NCBI RefSeq assembly: GCF_014851395.1
Contig: NW_024040485.1
Coordinates: forward strand, 8,822,384 to 8,886,383
Source of the DNA: Micropterus salmoides
Lineage: Eukaryota > Chordata > Actinopteri > Centrarchiformes > Centrarchidae
Direction of reading: 5' to 3'
Length of the DNA stretch: 64,000 nucleotides
Made by a program: the position numbers and the translations under genes. How positions within the stretch are numbered: position 1 is the stretch's first letter; each line of letters begins with the position of its first letter. This document shows, one piece after another, positions 44,536 through 64,000 of this stretch. Under the pieces are notes generated by a model, which saw only the letters and a list, made by a program, of their open reading frames with translations, made no database searches and was not told the origin of the DNA.

Positions 44536-45752
44536 ATGGCTGTAGACTGGATTGGGTTCAGCTATGCTGCTCTGCTGGTAACAGGAGGAATCCTAGGTTA
44601 TGTGAAAGCAGGTAGGAGAGACACACCGACATATTGGGTATTTAGATGAACACAGTAGCCAACCAGATATTTCTGATCGTAAAAGTACTAATACTACTTT
44701 GAAAAAAGTCCTGCATAGAAAATGTTAATTAAGTATGTAATTATAATCCGGAAAATGTACTTTAAGTATTAAAAGTAAAAGTACTCAATGCAGAAATTAA
44801 CCCTGTGAATGATATATAATATTATAGAATATATTATAGCTGAGTTGTTACTAACATTTACCTCACTGATATAAATGAGGTGGACGACATATAAGAAAGA
44901 CCTCTCACTGTAACACAATACATTTTGACAGCACCACAAATTACAGCATCCAAAATGATCATACAATTTAATCAACACATCTCCAACAAACAACTAAAGC
45001 AGGGATGTTTTATTATAGCTAGGCATAAGTTACCTCATAAACTAACAAGTGAATGTACCTTGTCCTGAGGTATTAAAAGGCCTTTTGGGAAATGTGGGTG
45101 ATTAGTTTATGAGAAAAAAAAAGAATCCCATCAAATTTAATTCAACATTTCAAAATAGAAACCTTACTGTGTTTCCTCCACAGGCAGCATCATCTCTCTG
45201 GCTTCAGGGCTGCTGTTCGGCCTGCTGGCTGCAGTCGGTGCTTTTCTGGTATCTCAAAATCCTAAGAATGTCTGGCTTTCACTAGGTGAGCAAATATAGT
45301 TTATTTAACTCAAGGTGGTGATGGTGCATTGATGAGATTATTGCCTGTGAAACATCCACCATTGCTTTGGATAAAAGTGTCAGCTAAATGTAATGTAAAA
45401 ATGTTAACTGTGGCAGTCCTTTCACAAACAAACATGGCAACAACTGTCTCCCTCCTCTGGGGAAACGCAGGCACCTCTGGAACTCTGGTTGTGGTGATGG
45501 GGCTGAGATTTCTCAACTCCTGGAAGTTCATGCCAGCGGGTTTAATGGCTTTAGCAAGGTAATACTCTATTTCTTCTTTTCAGATATTACTTCTCCTATT
45601 GAACTATTGAAAATATTCTACAAACCGAAATGCAATTACTTTTCAGTCCCTTTTCAAACCGTATCCTGATACAAATCTTGTAATTTTTTTTCAGTGGACT
45701 GGTGCTGGTGAACATCATCATGGCAATGCTAAAGAGGCCACATGAAGCTTGA
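44536..45752 (+). CDS. tmem14c: Transmembrane protein 14C
   Basis: Four exons: 44536-44611, 45184-45285, 45471-45558, 45695-45752. They encode 107 residues; human TMEM14C has 112. Four hydrophobic segments are seen, starting [20 protein letters not shown], then [39 protein letters not shown] and [11 protein letters not shown], with the conserved FMPAGL near the C-terminus and RPH at the end. The family is in the inner mitochondrial membrane and takes part in porphyrin import for haem synthesis. An in-frame ATG lies 90 bases upstream (44446), but the shorter start gives the family length. An upstream CTTACTCCAG acceptor suggests a 5' UTR intron. AATAAA lies at 45989. Which fish co-orthologue this is cannot be told from here. 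Confidence 0.9.
45308..45400 (+). mobile_element. SINE fragment in tmem14c intron 2
   Basis: GGTGGTGATGGTGCATTGAT, then GCTTTGGATAAAAGTGTCAG and CTAAATGTAATG. These are the head and tail of the SINE at 56041, with most of the tRNA-like middle missing. Confidence 0.5.
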
Positions 45753-45988
45753 AAATACTCACATACATGTTTCCTGTTCCATACATATGTTTGACACCTA
45801 ATTTGTGCTCCCATATACTGTCTCATTTTCTATTACAGACTGCTTCTGTATAAAAATGTAATATAAAATATGTGATTAAAGAGGAAAGGGTTTTGTCTAT
45901 CTTTGATAATATAAAGCCATTTTTATCCTGTTAGGTGATGTTTTTATTGTGTAAATGTACATCTGAACTGTATCTGCTGCTGTAAAAT

Positions 45989-46028
45989 AATAAATTCATC
46001 CACTTTAATAAAAAATACTGACTTTATT
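45989..46028. terminator. Facing polyadenylation signals of tmem14c and mak
   Basis: AATAAA at 45989-45994 serves the plus-strand tmem14c. TTTATT at 46023-46028 is AATAAA on the minus strand for mak, about 190 bases after its stop codon. The signals face each other about 30 bases apart, so the two 3' UTRs should overlap. Confidence 0.55.
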
Positions 46029-46220
46029 TCATTTTCTAGTCTATTATATAAAAATATACTGACAGTAGAAGGGGGTCACTTGTACAACAATGGAACATTT
46101 AATCGCATGGCAAACGTAACAACAGACTAGCAGGAAACACTTCTCCTCTGAAGTCTGTTATTTCCTGGCAAAACTGAAGTGGGGATTTTTCCCATGAGGT
46201 GGAACCGTGGTGGTGCGGTG

Positions 46221-54814
<8,594 letters not shown>

Positions 54815-56910
54815 CGTCCACAGAGACCCCTGCCTGTCCTTCACCGGGGAGCCTTGACAGTCCCACACAGTCCAACAGTTGGTCATTATAAACACAGTAA
54901 CATCCCTCCACAGATCAACGCCCCTACGCTGCTCTATCCTGCTGCTACTCTGAGACTACTCAAAGACTTTTACTCAAGAAAAACAGAAATAAAACATAAA
55001 CATTCATCCTTTACCTTTCTCTCTGCAGATTGGTGACGAAGGGTGGAAGTTTACCTGGTGACTGACAATGAAAAAGTGACACTGTCTTGAGCCTGCCTGT
55101 TGAACTGTGTCTCACCTATCCTAAGTTAAGCCTTGACACGGAGAGAGGAAGGGCAATCCCCTTCTAGGGGAAGTGGATTAAAGTCCACATGTGAATAAGA
55201 ATAAGTGCCAGGAAATGGGCTCACATGGTTTTAACCTATCAAGTCCACTGAGTTTATAAATAGTACCATGGTGACACATTTGTGTTGTGCAAGGTGGGAT
55301 GAATTTGTGGTGTTTAAAAACCAAGATACCATTCATGAATTTGAACCAGAAAAAGTGGGCTTTACCTGTCTTTGTCCAAAATGTATTACACATATGTGAG
55401 CCAGTGGTTTTGAGAGGTGTGTGAATACTATTTCAAAAAGTTGCTTTTTGACCAAAGTACTATAATCTGGCTGTTGACAATGATGCTCACCTCACCTTAA
55501 TGGGTTGAAAACTTCTCCTGCTTTTCTTTAATATCCAATTAACCCACATTTTCCAGCAGGACAGGACCTGACAAGTGCACCTTGGCCAGAGTTGAACAAA
55601 CTAGCGCCAGTGTATTTATAACTGACATAATACTAGGTTAGAGAAGTCAAACTAGGTCAATAGTAGATGTACCTCTTTCTAATAAGGTGTCTTTTCTAAA
55701 GGGGTTATAAGTTGTAACTAATGGCTTTATTAGTAGTTAATCAATAACTTACAAATGCTTTAGACATCGTGGCCTTCTATCAACTTGTGTCTCTTATGCC
55801 ATGCCCAGTAGCAGCAATTCACATGTGTCTCTAGTATGCGTATCTCTTTCTATCTTTCTGTTATTCTAAGGTGTTTTATTATTGTGTTGTTGTCACTGTT
55901 TTATTTATTAATTTGTTGGAGGTCATTTGGTGTTGGTGTTTTTTTCCCATCTGACCAGCAGTCTTTGTTTATCCATAAAACTATTACCTTTAATTGTTTT
56001 GTTTCCTGTGCAAATAAAAAAAGCAAATAAATAAAGACAGGGGTGGTGATGGTGCAGTGGATAAGATGCATGCCTTTGGTGTGAGAGACCCGGGTTCACA
56101 TCCACCAACGTGTCCCTTAGGCACTTAACCTCTAGTTGCAACATATATAGCAATTGTAAGTCGCTTTGGGTCAGCTAAATGAATAAATGTAAATAAAGAC
56201 ACAACAAAAATGTCCTGCTAAAGGAGGATAAACGGCCCAGACTGATTTTTTCGCAACCCAAACGTTTTTTTATATTAATGGCTTATTAATGGCTGATCTA
56301 TAAAACACTAGTAAACCTATATACTAACTATTAATAGTCATGAGTTACACTGTGTAAGGATATAATTGTTAGAAAGTTGTAGCTTTAGAATTAGGGTTGT
56401 GGGTTTTATATTAACGTTACTTGATATCAACTGCTTAACTAGCATTATAATAACCTAATTATACTACAAGACTTGAAATTTGATGCTTTTCTCTGTGTTT
56501 TCAACAAAAATGTGTTTTTAATTTTGACTAATATTCACATCACAAAACTTACCATGTTGATGCTAAACTGAGACGAGATTCGCTTTTACTAATTGATAAC
56601 CATTTCATCACGGTGTCTGAACTGTAAGCTAGCTAGCAAGCTGCTCCTGAGCAAGTACATCCAGTAAGTTAAGCTAGTGAGCTAAATAAGCTAACCTTAC
56701 CTGCCTGTCCAGACCTAATAATCAACCATGCGATCTAAAAGACAGTTTTTACTGAATATTTACTATGTCTCAAATCTTTACACTTAAGTAAAGTATACCT
56801 ACCATCGGAGACATTTCTGTGGTGATGAAGATAACGATGCCCGCTGCAGAGAGAGAGACGCTGCCAGCCCTGTCCGTTTGCAGGGCGGCGTCCTGCATCC
56901 TAGGCAACAC
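54815..56910 (-). promoter_or_regulatory. mak: mak 5' UTR exons and promoter region
   Basis: The coding start exon has an acceptor at GTCAAG, giving an exon top at 54852. A likely untranslated first exon, minus strand, ends at 56803 (CCGATG before GTAGGT). Its start region holds GTTGCCTAGGATGC near 56905, a half-conserved X-box (the GGCAAC half is perfect on the plus strand). If joined, the leader contains a short upstream frame (MSPMAPR) that ends at the TGA in the coding exon. The whole arrangement is inferred. Confidence 0.45.
56041..56193 (+). mobile_element. tRNA-derived SINE with L2-type tail
   Basis: GGTGGTGATGGTGCAGTGGA, TAAGATGCATGCCTTTGGTG, then GACCCGGGTTCACATCC (B box GGTTCACATCC, near the consensus GGTTCGANTCC). 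The tail is AAGTCGCTTTGGGTCAGCTA and AAATGAATAAATG, shared with the LINE tail at 31.2 kb. It lies in the mak 5' intron, and the tail suggests mobilisation by an L2 LINE. Confidence 0.75.
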
Positions 56911-57926
56911 ACTGACTTACAAAATAAAATGAAATCATACTGATGTACTAATAATACATTCAACACATGCACTGTGGCAGTATATGTATTAAATCATTAA
57001 ATATAATGGAATATAAATAGGCTAAAAACATGTGATTGTAATGAAATTACATTGTAAATGTGTCATTACTGTAATGATGTGAAATCATTTTACTGTTCAG
57101 GAGCTTTTGATTGTATAATACAATCTTCATCAGCAGTTGCTGAGCAGAGCTTTTTGTCCTGAGCACTTTTAGCACTTTCTTGTCCATGGTGGCTTGAAAG
57201 TTGAACTTGAAAGTTTATTCTTGACCATGGAAACAGTAATTGACAAAACAATCTAATCACAAAGTCCATTTCCCAGCAGTTCTTGAGCTCTTGATAGTAT
57301 CTCACATCTGTATCTAGCATACAGATGTAAAATAGCCTAGGAGAAGGGACTTTCAGCCTCACCCTTTATGGACAAAAACTTCTAAAGCTTCAGAATAGCT
57401 TCTAAATTGACCCTGTGGTGCTTCCAAGGTCAATAATAAAGTTTTACAAGTTTTACAACAATGCATAGGTATATAGAGAGATAAAAAGATAAAGAGGCAG
57501 GGATGTTACATAGTCTGCATATAAAACATCCTACAGACCTCCATATGATGACATTTAGGACAAGTAAGGGGGCTCTCTCTCAATTGACCCCTCCCACAAA
57601 AAACATCCACAAGTGAGCACAATATAAACTAAATTAAAGTTATAAAGGTGTTAAAGTAAGGTTTTGACACAGAGCGTCTTTTTAATATACAGGCACAAAA
57701 TTAGGGAATAATGGTCAGTTGCTGTTTTAATTTAGTGGTGAAAATTTAATTTAATTGCATTACCAAAAGTAAATTAGCATGAACCTGGGGTTTTAGGGGC
57801 CACAGGGTGTTTGAGGTCCAGTTGGGAATCAAGCCTTGTATTTGGGTTATTGCACTTTAAAACTCCATATGGGTCATACTATTTGATCCAAATAATATTG
57901 TATAAACCTACCTTATATATTGTAGG

Positions 57927-57966
<40 letters not shown>

Positions 57967-59410
57967 GTCATTTGGCTCTACCCCTGACTGACTTTATTGT
58001 CAGTTTAATAGTTATACTATACTTACTGACTTGCAGTACTTGCTTTACATTTCTTTAAATTTTCTCCATACTGTGTTTATTGTTCTGCACCAATATACCA
58101 AGGTATGTGAAGGCCTATTTTTGGCAATAAACCTGATTATGATTGTGATTCTTTCTGATCTCTGTAAATTCGTTTTACATGTGCTCCATCTAGTGGTTCA
58201 TATTTAACCGTGCATCTAACTTGATCTCTAATAATCCAGACAAACCGAGTTTGTTTTTTTAACCCATAAGGAATACATATGTGGCAATGGACCCCGATCA
58301 GTACTTAATTCCAGTGGCCTCTATCTAAAAAACAAAAACAGTGTGTTTTTGTACAAACAGCCACATTGAAGGAAGTATCAAAATATATATGTATGTATTG
58401 TGGTAAGTTTTACTGCATTTGACTTAAACAGAATTTCTTAGTTTCATAGGAAGCACGTGAGGCCAACCCAAGGACCCTTGAAATGTCCAAGGACCCGAAT
58501 TTGTAGACCAGATATTTCGTTCCCATGTGGTGCGTTCCATAAATATATAAATATTCACAGGGACACTTGGACTGCTTTGAGGCTCAAAATAGGTCCTGTA
58601 TATTTATAGAACTGATAAATAACACTTGGGTTATGGGAATTTAGAAAACATCGCATTAATAACAAAATAATTAATCAAAAGGCTGACATAAACAAATGAT
58701 ATTAGGCTGATGTAAAGCATTTTACTACCAGTCTATGTGTAAGATCTCTGTGTTAGGGCACACACTAATGCCTAAATGATTATAATAATCTGGGCGTGAG
58801 TCAACTGAAAAACTGTGTTAGAGGTTTAAATTATTTTAGGCTTGTAATTTTATTAAAAACATTAATGGGGCCAAATAATAATAATATATAGGCGAAAGTA
58901 AAAGCAGTGTGCCGCTTGTCTGATAATAAAGAGCAGATTCACTGTCTACAGTGCAGTGTGTGTCTTTAGACATGCAGGCATGAAATGTGAGGAATGAAAA
59001 TCATGACCAGCATTCTCGAAATGGCCATACTGTAGTAACACGACGTGCCGTGCATTGCACCTAACAACTGTGCAGTCAGATTGTTGACTGTCTGCGCAGC
59101 GGATAGCAGCGTTTTTTCCCCAAGGTTGTGCTTTTGGTTACTTACGGTAAGATGGACCCGCAGTGTCCACTAAAGGATCAGGTGATCAACTAACTACGAA
59201 GCGAAGGCTGACTGGGGAAAATGCAAAATGACATATAGCAAATGTCGGAGCATAATTCATTCACATTTTCGGCTCATATTCGGACTTAAATCGCACCGCT
59301 GGAGCTCCAATGTGACGATGGCTCGCTAGGGCTTGTGGCGTAACGGCGATTTTTTTTTTGATATTTTAATTTATGAAAAATCACATTCACAGACAAATAT
59401 TGGTTTCAAC
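56911..59410. other. Intergenic region between mak and gnal
   Basis: The mak and gnal starts point away from each other across about 2.5 kb. No coding exon is seen. An (AT)n run lies at 57930-57962. The last 300 bases become GC-richer towards the gnal exon. Several frames on the minus strand have no domain. Confidence 0.5.
57930..57962. repeat. (AT)n microsatellite
   Basis: About 16 AT units. Confidence 0.9.
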
Positions 59411-59912
59411 ATGGGGCTGTGCTACAGTTTGCGTCCCCGGCTCTTCGGGGACCTGAGCGGCTCTATCTCCAACGCTACCTCGGACTCGGACCAGCCTCCG
59501 GACGCCGCCGTGCCGACCCGCGCCGGGGGAGCTCGCCAGGAGGACACCGGGGGATGCGGGGAGACTTCGTCGCTACGCGGCGGCGGCCCGGTGCGCACCG
59601 GGGACCCAGCCAGGCTCTCGGCCGGGGAGCACCGCTGTGGAGACACCGGTACCGACGGTGTGCTCATACAAAACGGAGGTGGTGGTGGTGGCGGAGGAGG
59701 GGGAGGCAGCGGTAAGGGGACAGGGAAGGACCGCGGCCGACGCTTACAGCTGTTGCAAAAGACTAACACCCAAAAGCAGAAAAACTGGGACAAATTGCTG
59801 GTGGAGGAGAAGGAGGCCGAGAAGGAGGCGAAGAAAGTCAGTAAGAATATTGACAGGGCGCTGAAGGAGCTCAAACGGGAGTATAAACAGACGCATCGGC
59901 TGCTGCTGCTCG
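59411..59912 (+). CDS. gnal: G protein alpha-olf, long-form first exon
   Basis: The start ATG at 59411 gives MGLCYSLRPRLFG, the hallmark N-terminus of the XL form of G-alpha-olf. The exon ends in phase 1 after QTHRLLLLG, before GTAGGT, exactly where the G1 box (GAGESGKS) should continue in the next exon. G2 with Ser at position 6 fits N-myristoylation and C4 could be palmitoylated. Residues about 40-100 are disordered, with a poly-Gly run near 89-101 encoded by GGT/GGA repeats, followed by a basic helical segment (KEAEKEAKKVSKNIDRALKE) that contacts G-beta-gamma. G-olf couples olfactory and striatal receptors to adenylyl cyclase. Exon 2 is outside the window. A 150-codon frame on the opposite strand is a shadow of this GC-rich exon. 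Confidence 0.85.
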
Positions 59913-60239
59913 GTAGGTTGTGTCCCTCTATGTTGTTGTTGGACTAGGGAGCCGTTTTATTAATAGAAATCCAAAAGGTACTGGCCTTTTCACAAATTAT
60001 GTCACTACTCTGGCGAGGCCTATTGCCACATCTGTTGGCTTGGCAGTGAAGACTACCCCCTAAGGCTGTCAATGACAAATGATGAAGATGGACGTTTAGC
60101 TGAGCCGGATGTCCTGTTACTCTTAGGCTACATTTGGGGTTATGAGGAATTTTGAAAAGTCAATTAAGCATAATGTACCCTATCATAAAGACCAGGCTTA
60201 CAGACACAACTTAGCTTGTGGCTATTGGGCCATGTTTAC

Positions 60240-61660
60240 TCTCATAGTAGGCCTATAGGAAAGTAAAGTATAGTGTAGACTATAGACCTACAGGTACCTT
60301 TTGATTAAGTGTGGCACATTTACAGTAATTCTTTTCAACACATACAATGTAGTATAGTAGAGTATATAGTAGTAGTGGCCTGTAGCATAGTACAGTGTTG
60401 TATAGTGTTATTGAGAGTATAACTAAGCTGGCTTTAGTATACAAATATGTAAAGAAACCACTTATAGCTTTTGTCTTTAAGGCCAAGTTTTCTCTAAAAA
60501 CTAACATAGTGTAGTACAAAGTAAGAGTGTGTCTGTGCAGGAACTTTTGATCAAGTTTTTCAAACAAATCAATATTGTAGTAGAAAATAGGTTAGTGTAG
60601 TGGCCTGTAGGATAGACTAGTAACTTGTACAGTTTAGTATGCTTTAGTGCACAAAAATATTTAGACTCCGACTCCTGGGCAAGGGTTGATCTGGAAACCA
60701 ACATAGTATAGCCTAATATGGTAGCCTATAGTGTAGAATAGTACAGCATTGTAGATATTAAGTGAATTATAGTGGCATTTTGTGTGTTGTGACATCTCCC
60801 AGGGACAACTAGCACTTTGACTAACTGTTGAACATTTACAATAAGGGTTTTCAATCAATAATGCATAGTGGTAGTGTACTGTAGTATTCTGGCCTGTAGT
60901 ATAGTATAGCAGAATGTTGTATAGTGTAATATAGAGCATAGTTTAGTAGTTTTTACCTTTGATGTACTCAGAGAGACCATTTAGCTTTGGCTACAGGGCC
61001 TGAATATAACGTAGTATAGTATAGAATAGTACAGTACAGTGGCCTGTGGCGTAGTGTGACATATGTCTAGGTACAACAGAGGGATAATAGGCTTTTGAAG
61101 AACTGTGGCACATTTAAAGTTAGGTTTCTTAGTGGTTCAGTATGAGTAATTTGATTATAGTGTCCCGTAGTATAGTATAGTAGGATGCTGTGTAGTGTAA
61201 TATAGAGTACACAAAAACGTATAGTGAACACTTTTTCTTCTTTTGACTATTGGGTCATGTTTGCTCTGAAAACTAGTAAAAGCACACGGTATGAGTGGCC
61301 AGTGGTGTGACCTCTGTACGGGACTACAGATGAAGTAAGCATTTGACTAACTGTTAAACATTTATATTAAGTTTTTTAAATAAATAAATGTATAGTATAG
61401 TATTGCTTAATTTATCTTAACTTATGTTTTAGTAGCGATAGTGATAGAGTACTGTATATTGTAGTATAGTGGCCAGTGGTGTGGTGCGACAAGTCTGATC
61501 TGTTCAGGGACATCAGATGAAACTAACTAACTGTTGCACACATAGTAGTAAGGTTTTTCAACAAATACATGTAAAGTATAGTAGATTGGAGTGTAGTATA
61601 GTGGCCTGTAGTACAGTAGAGTATTGTACAACATAGTGTAACATAGATTATAGTCTAGTA
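60240..61660. repeat. Degenerate tandem array in gnal intron 1
   Basis: A recurring module, (T)TTGACTAACTGTTGCACATT, AAGGTTTTTCAACAAAT-like, then a GTAGTATAGTGGCCTGTAG run, starts near 60301, 60546, 60820, 61085, 61342 and 61525. Spacing is 245, 275, 265, 257 and 183 bases. Between modules the sequence is low-complexity TATAGTGTAGT text. Units are too diverged for a recent expansion. Confidence 0.7.
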
Positions 61661-63307
61661 GACTAGTGTGGGTGTCCTGATTACAGCTTGATATTTGCAA
61701 AGAATAGCTGGCTTTAGTATTTTCATATGGAGGTTTTTGTCAGCTGCTTTCTGGTCATATTGCCATAAATAATCAATTTTAAGGCATCAGTTAGGTTTTT
61801 GGCAACTTGTAATGTCAGTTGGACATTATTTTTGGCATTTTATAGAGAGAGACTGATTTATAATTAGATACAGTCTTAACTGATTTGATTCATTCAAAAT
61901 AAGTGTCTTGGCCCTTATCGGTTTAATTGTGTCCATATAAATAACAGGGCGTGTTATTTTTATCACACATGCAGTAACCGTCTCTATATTTTACACGTAG
62001 GCTGCCACAGTACAAGTTCAAAAAGGTCATTGCTTAACTTTCAATAGAGAAACTCTTGGTTAGGAACAGGAGCTTAAGTGTCATCACAGCTACCTCGATG
62101 ATGAAAACAATGTTTAAATGTAGACACGTTTAATAAATAAATAATAACAGAACTCATCCACTTTCAGTTTTGACAGTTGCACTTTAATACCATATTGCAT
62201 ATATTTGCTTTCCTTTAAACAGTGTTATGCTTTGTTACTCTATATAATAAATGGCTACCAGTTCAATTTCCTGAGTAAACAGCTTGCACTAATTACACAC
62301 AGGAAGAAATGGCTCATCCTAATGAAGTCACACAGGGAAGTGTCATGCACTCTTCCATGAGCTACTGTTGAAAGATATACAGAGTGTGTGTTACTGTGTC
62401 ATTATGGTTTGGGCGGCTTTCTTTACCACAACAGAATCACAATTATTTTCAGAGCTGTCTGTCCTGATACACCCCGGAGGCTCTGCACGAGCCGCAGGCC
62501 ACTTCTGATGTTTCTTAAGAGGCCTTCGGGACTTTATACCTTCCAGGTCTCACAGTAGGACTCTTGTTGCATGCCAGAGGACTGAGGTGGTTTGTGTTCC
62601 TCTGAAAGTGGACACCTTTCAAATAGTGTTACATTTCAAGGCAATGTATGCTAGCTAATCTGGGTCACTTTATCTGTTTGTATTTGCTGCAGGTATTTAG
62701 TTGAATGATAGCCATAAGGAAGTATTGTTTATCCTAAACGGTCTGCCATGTTAGGCTTGTGCTAGAGTTGGAATCCATCAGTTTTAGTCATATTTATAGT
62801 TACTGTTGTAGTTAATATATTTTGTAATGTCTGATCATATGAAATCATATTTTTGGTATCTTACAGTATACGACACAAGTGGACAATTGATCATTTTATA
62901 GATAGTTCATTTATCAAATTCTGGATAGGTTTTATAACATGTCCATATACAAATCATAACATAATTGATAATAAATGTCTCATATTGTTAAATTTTAAGG
63001 TTTTGTTTTCAAATAATGGAGGGTTTAGGTTCAGAAATGGCAAACCTTTTTCTTTTCTTTGGAAATAAACCACAAATACCTCTAAAAGTATAGGTATATA
63101 CTGAATGTGAAAACTAATTTTCAGTTTAAAAGCACAAATATCACCTGCTCTGATTCAAACTGGTACAGTAAACCTGCCAAAATGAAGCTTTATAAATCAA
63201 ATGTCTCAAAGTAAAGTGGCCTGATTGGAAGCCTGATTGAACTTTTTGAAAACTGTAGAAGATTTTGTTTTAGCTTTCTTTAGTTAGACATGGTATGGCA
63301 ATACAAC
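61661..63307. other. gnal intron 1, no feature seen
   Basis: AT-rich intronic sequence. No G-alpha exon (GAGESGKS, QMRILH or similar coding text) was found. Confidence 0.5.
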
Positions 63308-63437
63308 CATCCATCCATCCATCGTCAACCGCTTATCCTGCGTACAGGGTCGTGGGGGGCTGGAGCCTATCCCAGCTGGCATCGGGCGAAAGGCTGGGTT
63401 CACCCTGGACAGGTCGCCAGTCCATCGCAGGGCCACA
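63308..63437. mobile_element. Interspersed repeat fragment with (CATC)n
   Basis: A short CCATCCATCCATC run is followed by CAACCGCTTATCCTGCGTAC, GGGGGGCTGGAGCCTATCCC, AGCTGGCATCGGGCG and CACCCTGGACAGGTCGCCAG. This is a very common vertebrate interspersed repeat, probably a LINE 3' fragment; the family is not certain. Confidence 0.6.
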
Positions 63438-64000
63438 TGGCAATACAACATTTTAAATAAATATTACAGCTGAAATGACCAGATGATTAAACGATGTGTC
63501 AATCTGTAGGAGATGAATTAGCCATTAAGTATTTTGTACATATAACTGATGGCATAACAGAAAAACATGTTAGGGTACATCTCCAAAACGTTTCTGAACC
63601 TGTACCAGTGTCTGGCCAGGCTCCTATAAGTCTTTAAGACGGCCTCTCCAAATTAAACAGATTGATGTAGTCCTTCAGCCATCTATTAATTGCAAAGCAA
63701 GATGGTTTCTGTTAACCAAAATAAGGTTGTGATGTTGCCACTGGAGTTCAGCCTTCAAATACAACTTTGTGACATGTGAAGTGAAGTGATACATGATATA
63801 TTTTGTGTTCAAATTGTTACAGTCATGGAAGGTATAAAAAGACTTCTACTTAATATAACGCTGTTATTCCAAAACTGCCTGTAGAAATGCTTTAACAACT
63901 TATTATTCAACACATTTCACCAGAGGACAATTCTGAAATCTTTTAATAGTTACTTTAGACTTTACACTTAAGTATATAAATACAGGAATACTGCGACAGG
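63438..64000. other. gnal intron 1, no feature seen
   Basis: AT-rich sequence to the window edge, with no recognisable exon. Confidence 0.5.

Noticed and set aside
59422..59874. 150-codon frame on the minus strand over the gnal exon
   Set aside because: It is the antisense of a GC-rich exon, with Pro and Ser runs opposite the Gly-coding repeats. No start context or domain is present.

Overview
The window looks like nuclear DNA of a ray-finned fish, probably a spiny-rayed (acanthomorph) teleost. The evidence is small-intron vertebrate genes with clear orthologues, tRNA-derived SINEs of the fish type, L2-like, Nimb/I-like and Penelope-like retroelements, hAT-like ends, and many inverted-repeat MITEs. 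No species can be named from the sequence.

Layout. 1-14.4 kb is almost entirely mobile DNA: a Nimb/I-type LINE tail, a SINE inside a palindromic MITE, a long-inverted-repeat MITE, a decayed antisense Penelope-like element, a broken tyrosine-recombinase/SET pseudogene, the C-terminal exons of a teleost multigene family, a decayed zinc-finger/transposase gene and an antisense L2-like LINE. 14.4-17.2 kb holds one intact intronless gene on the minus strand, a 926-residue protein with two HIPK-like kinase domains that both lack key catalytic residues. 17.2-21 kb is MITE and LINE debris. 21.0-26.4 kb holds ten well-spliced exons encoding the domain III pore to the end of domain IV of a T-type (Cav3-like) calcium channel, with a 1.8 kb LINE in one intron. 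26.4-38 kb is a second repeat field with a gag-like fragment, LINE pieces, a repeat family shared with 19.5-20.2 kb, and a 2.7 kb LINE with a visible target-site duplication.

38-60 kb is the conserved gene block: pak1ip1 (+), tmem14c (+), mak (-) and the first coding exon of the long form of gnal (+). The pak1ip1-tmem14c-mak neighbourhood is also found in mammals. tmem14c and mak converge with polyadenylation signals about 30 bases apart. The rest of the window is gnal intron 1, which contains a degenerate 1.4 kb tandem array.

The genes do not form one pathway. pak1ip1 acts in the nucleolus and in PAK signalling, tmem14c in mitochondrial porphyrin transport, mak in cilium length and photoreceptor/male germ-cell biology, and gnal in olfactory and striatal cAMP signalling. 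The strongest unusual signal is in mak: two homologous, phase-matched copies of the exon just before the catalytic loop, arranged so that only one can be used per mRNA.
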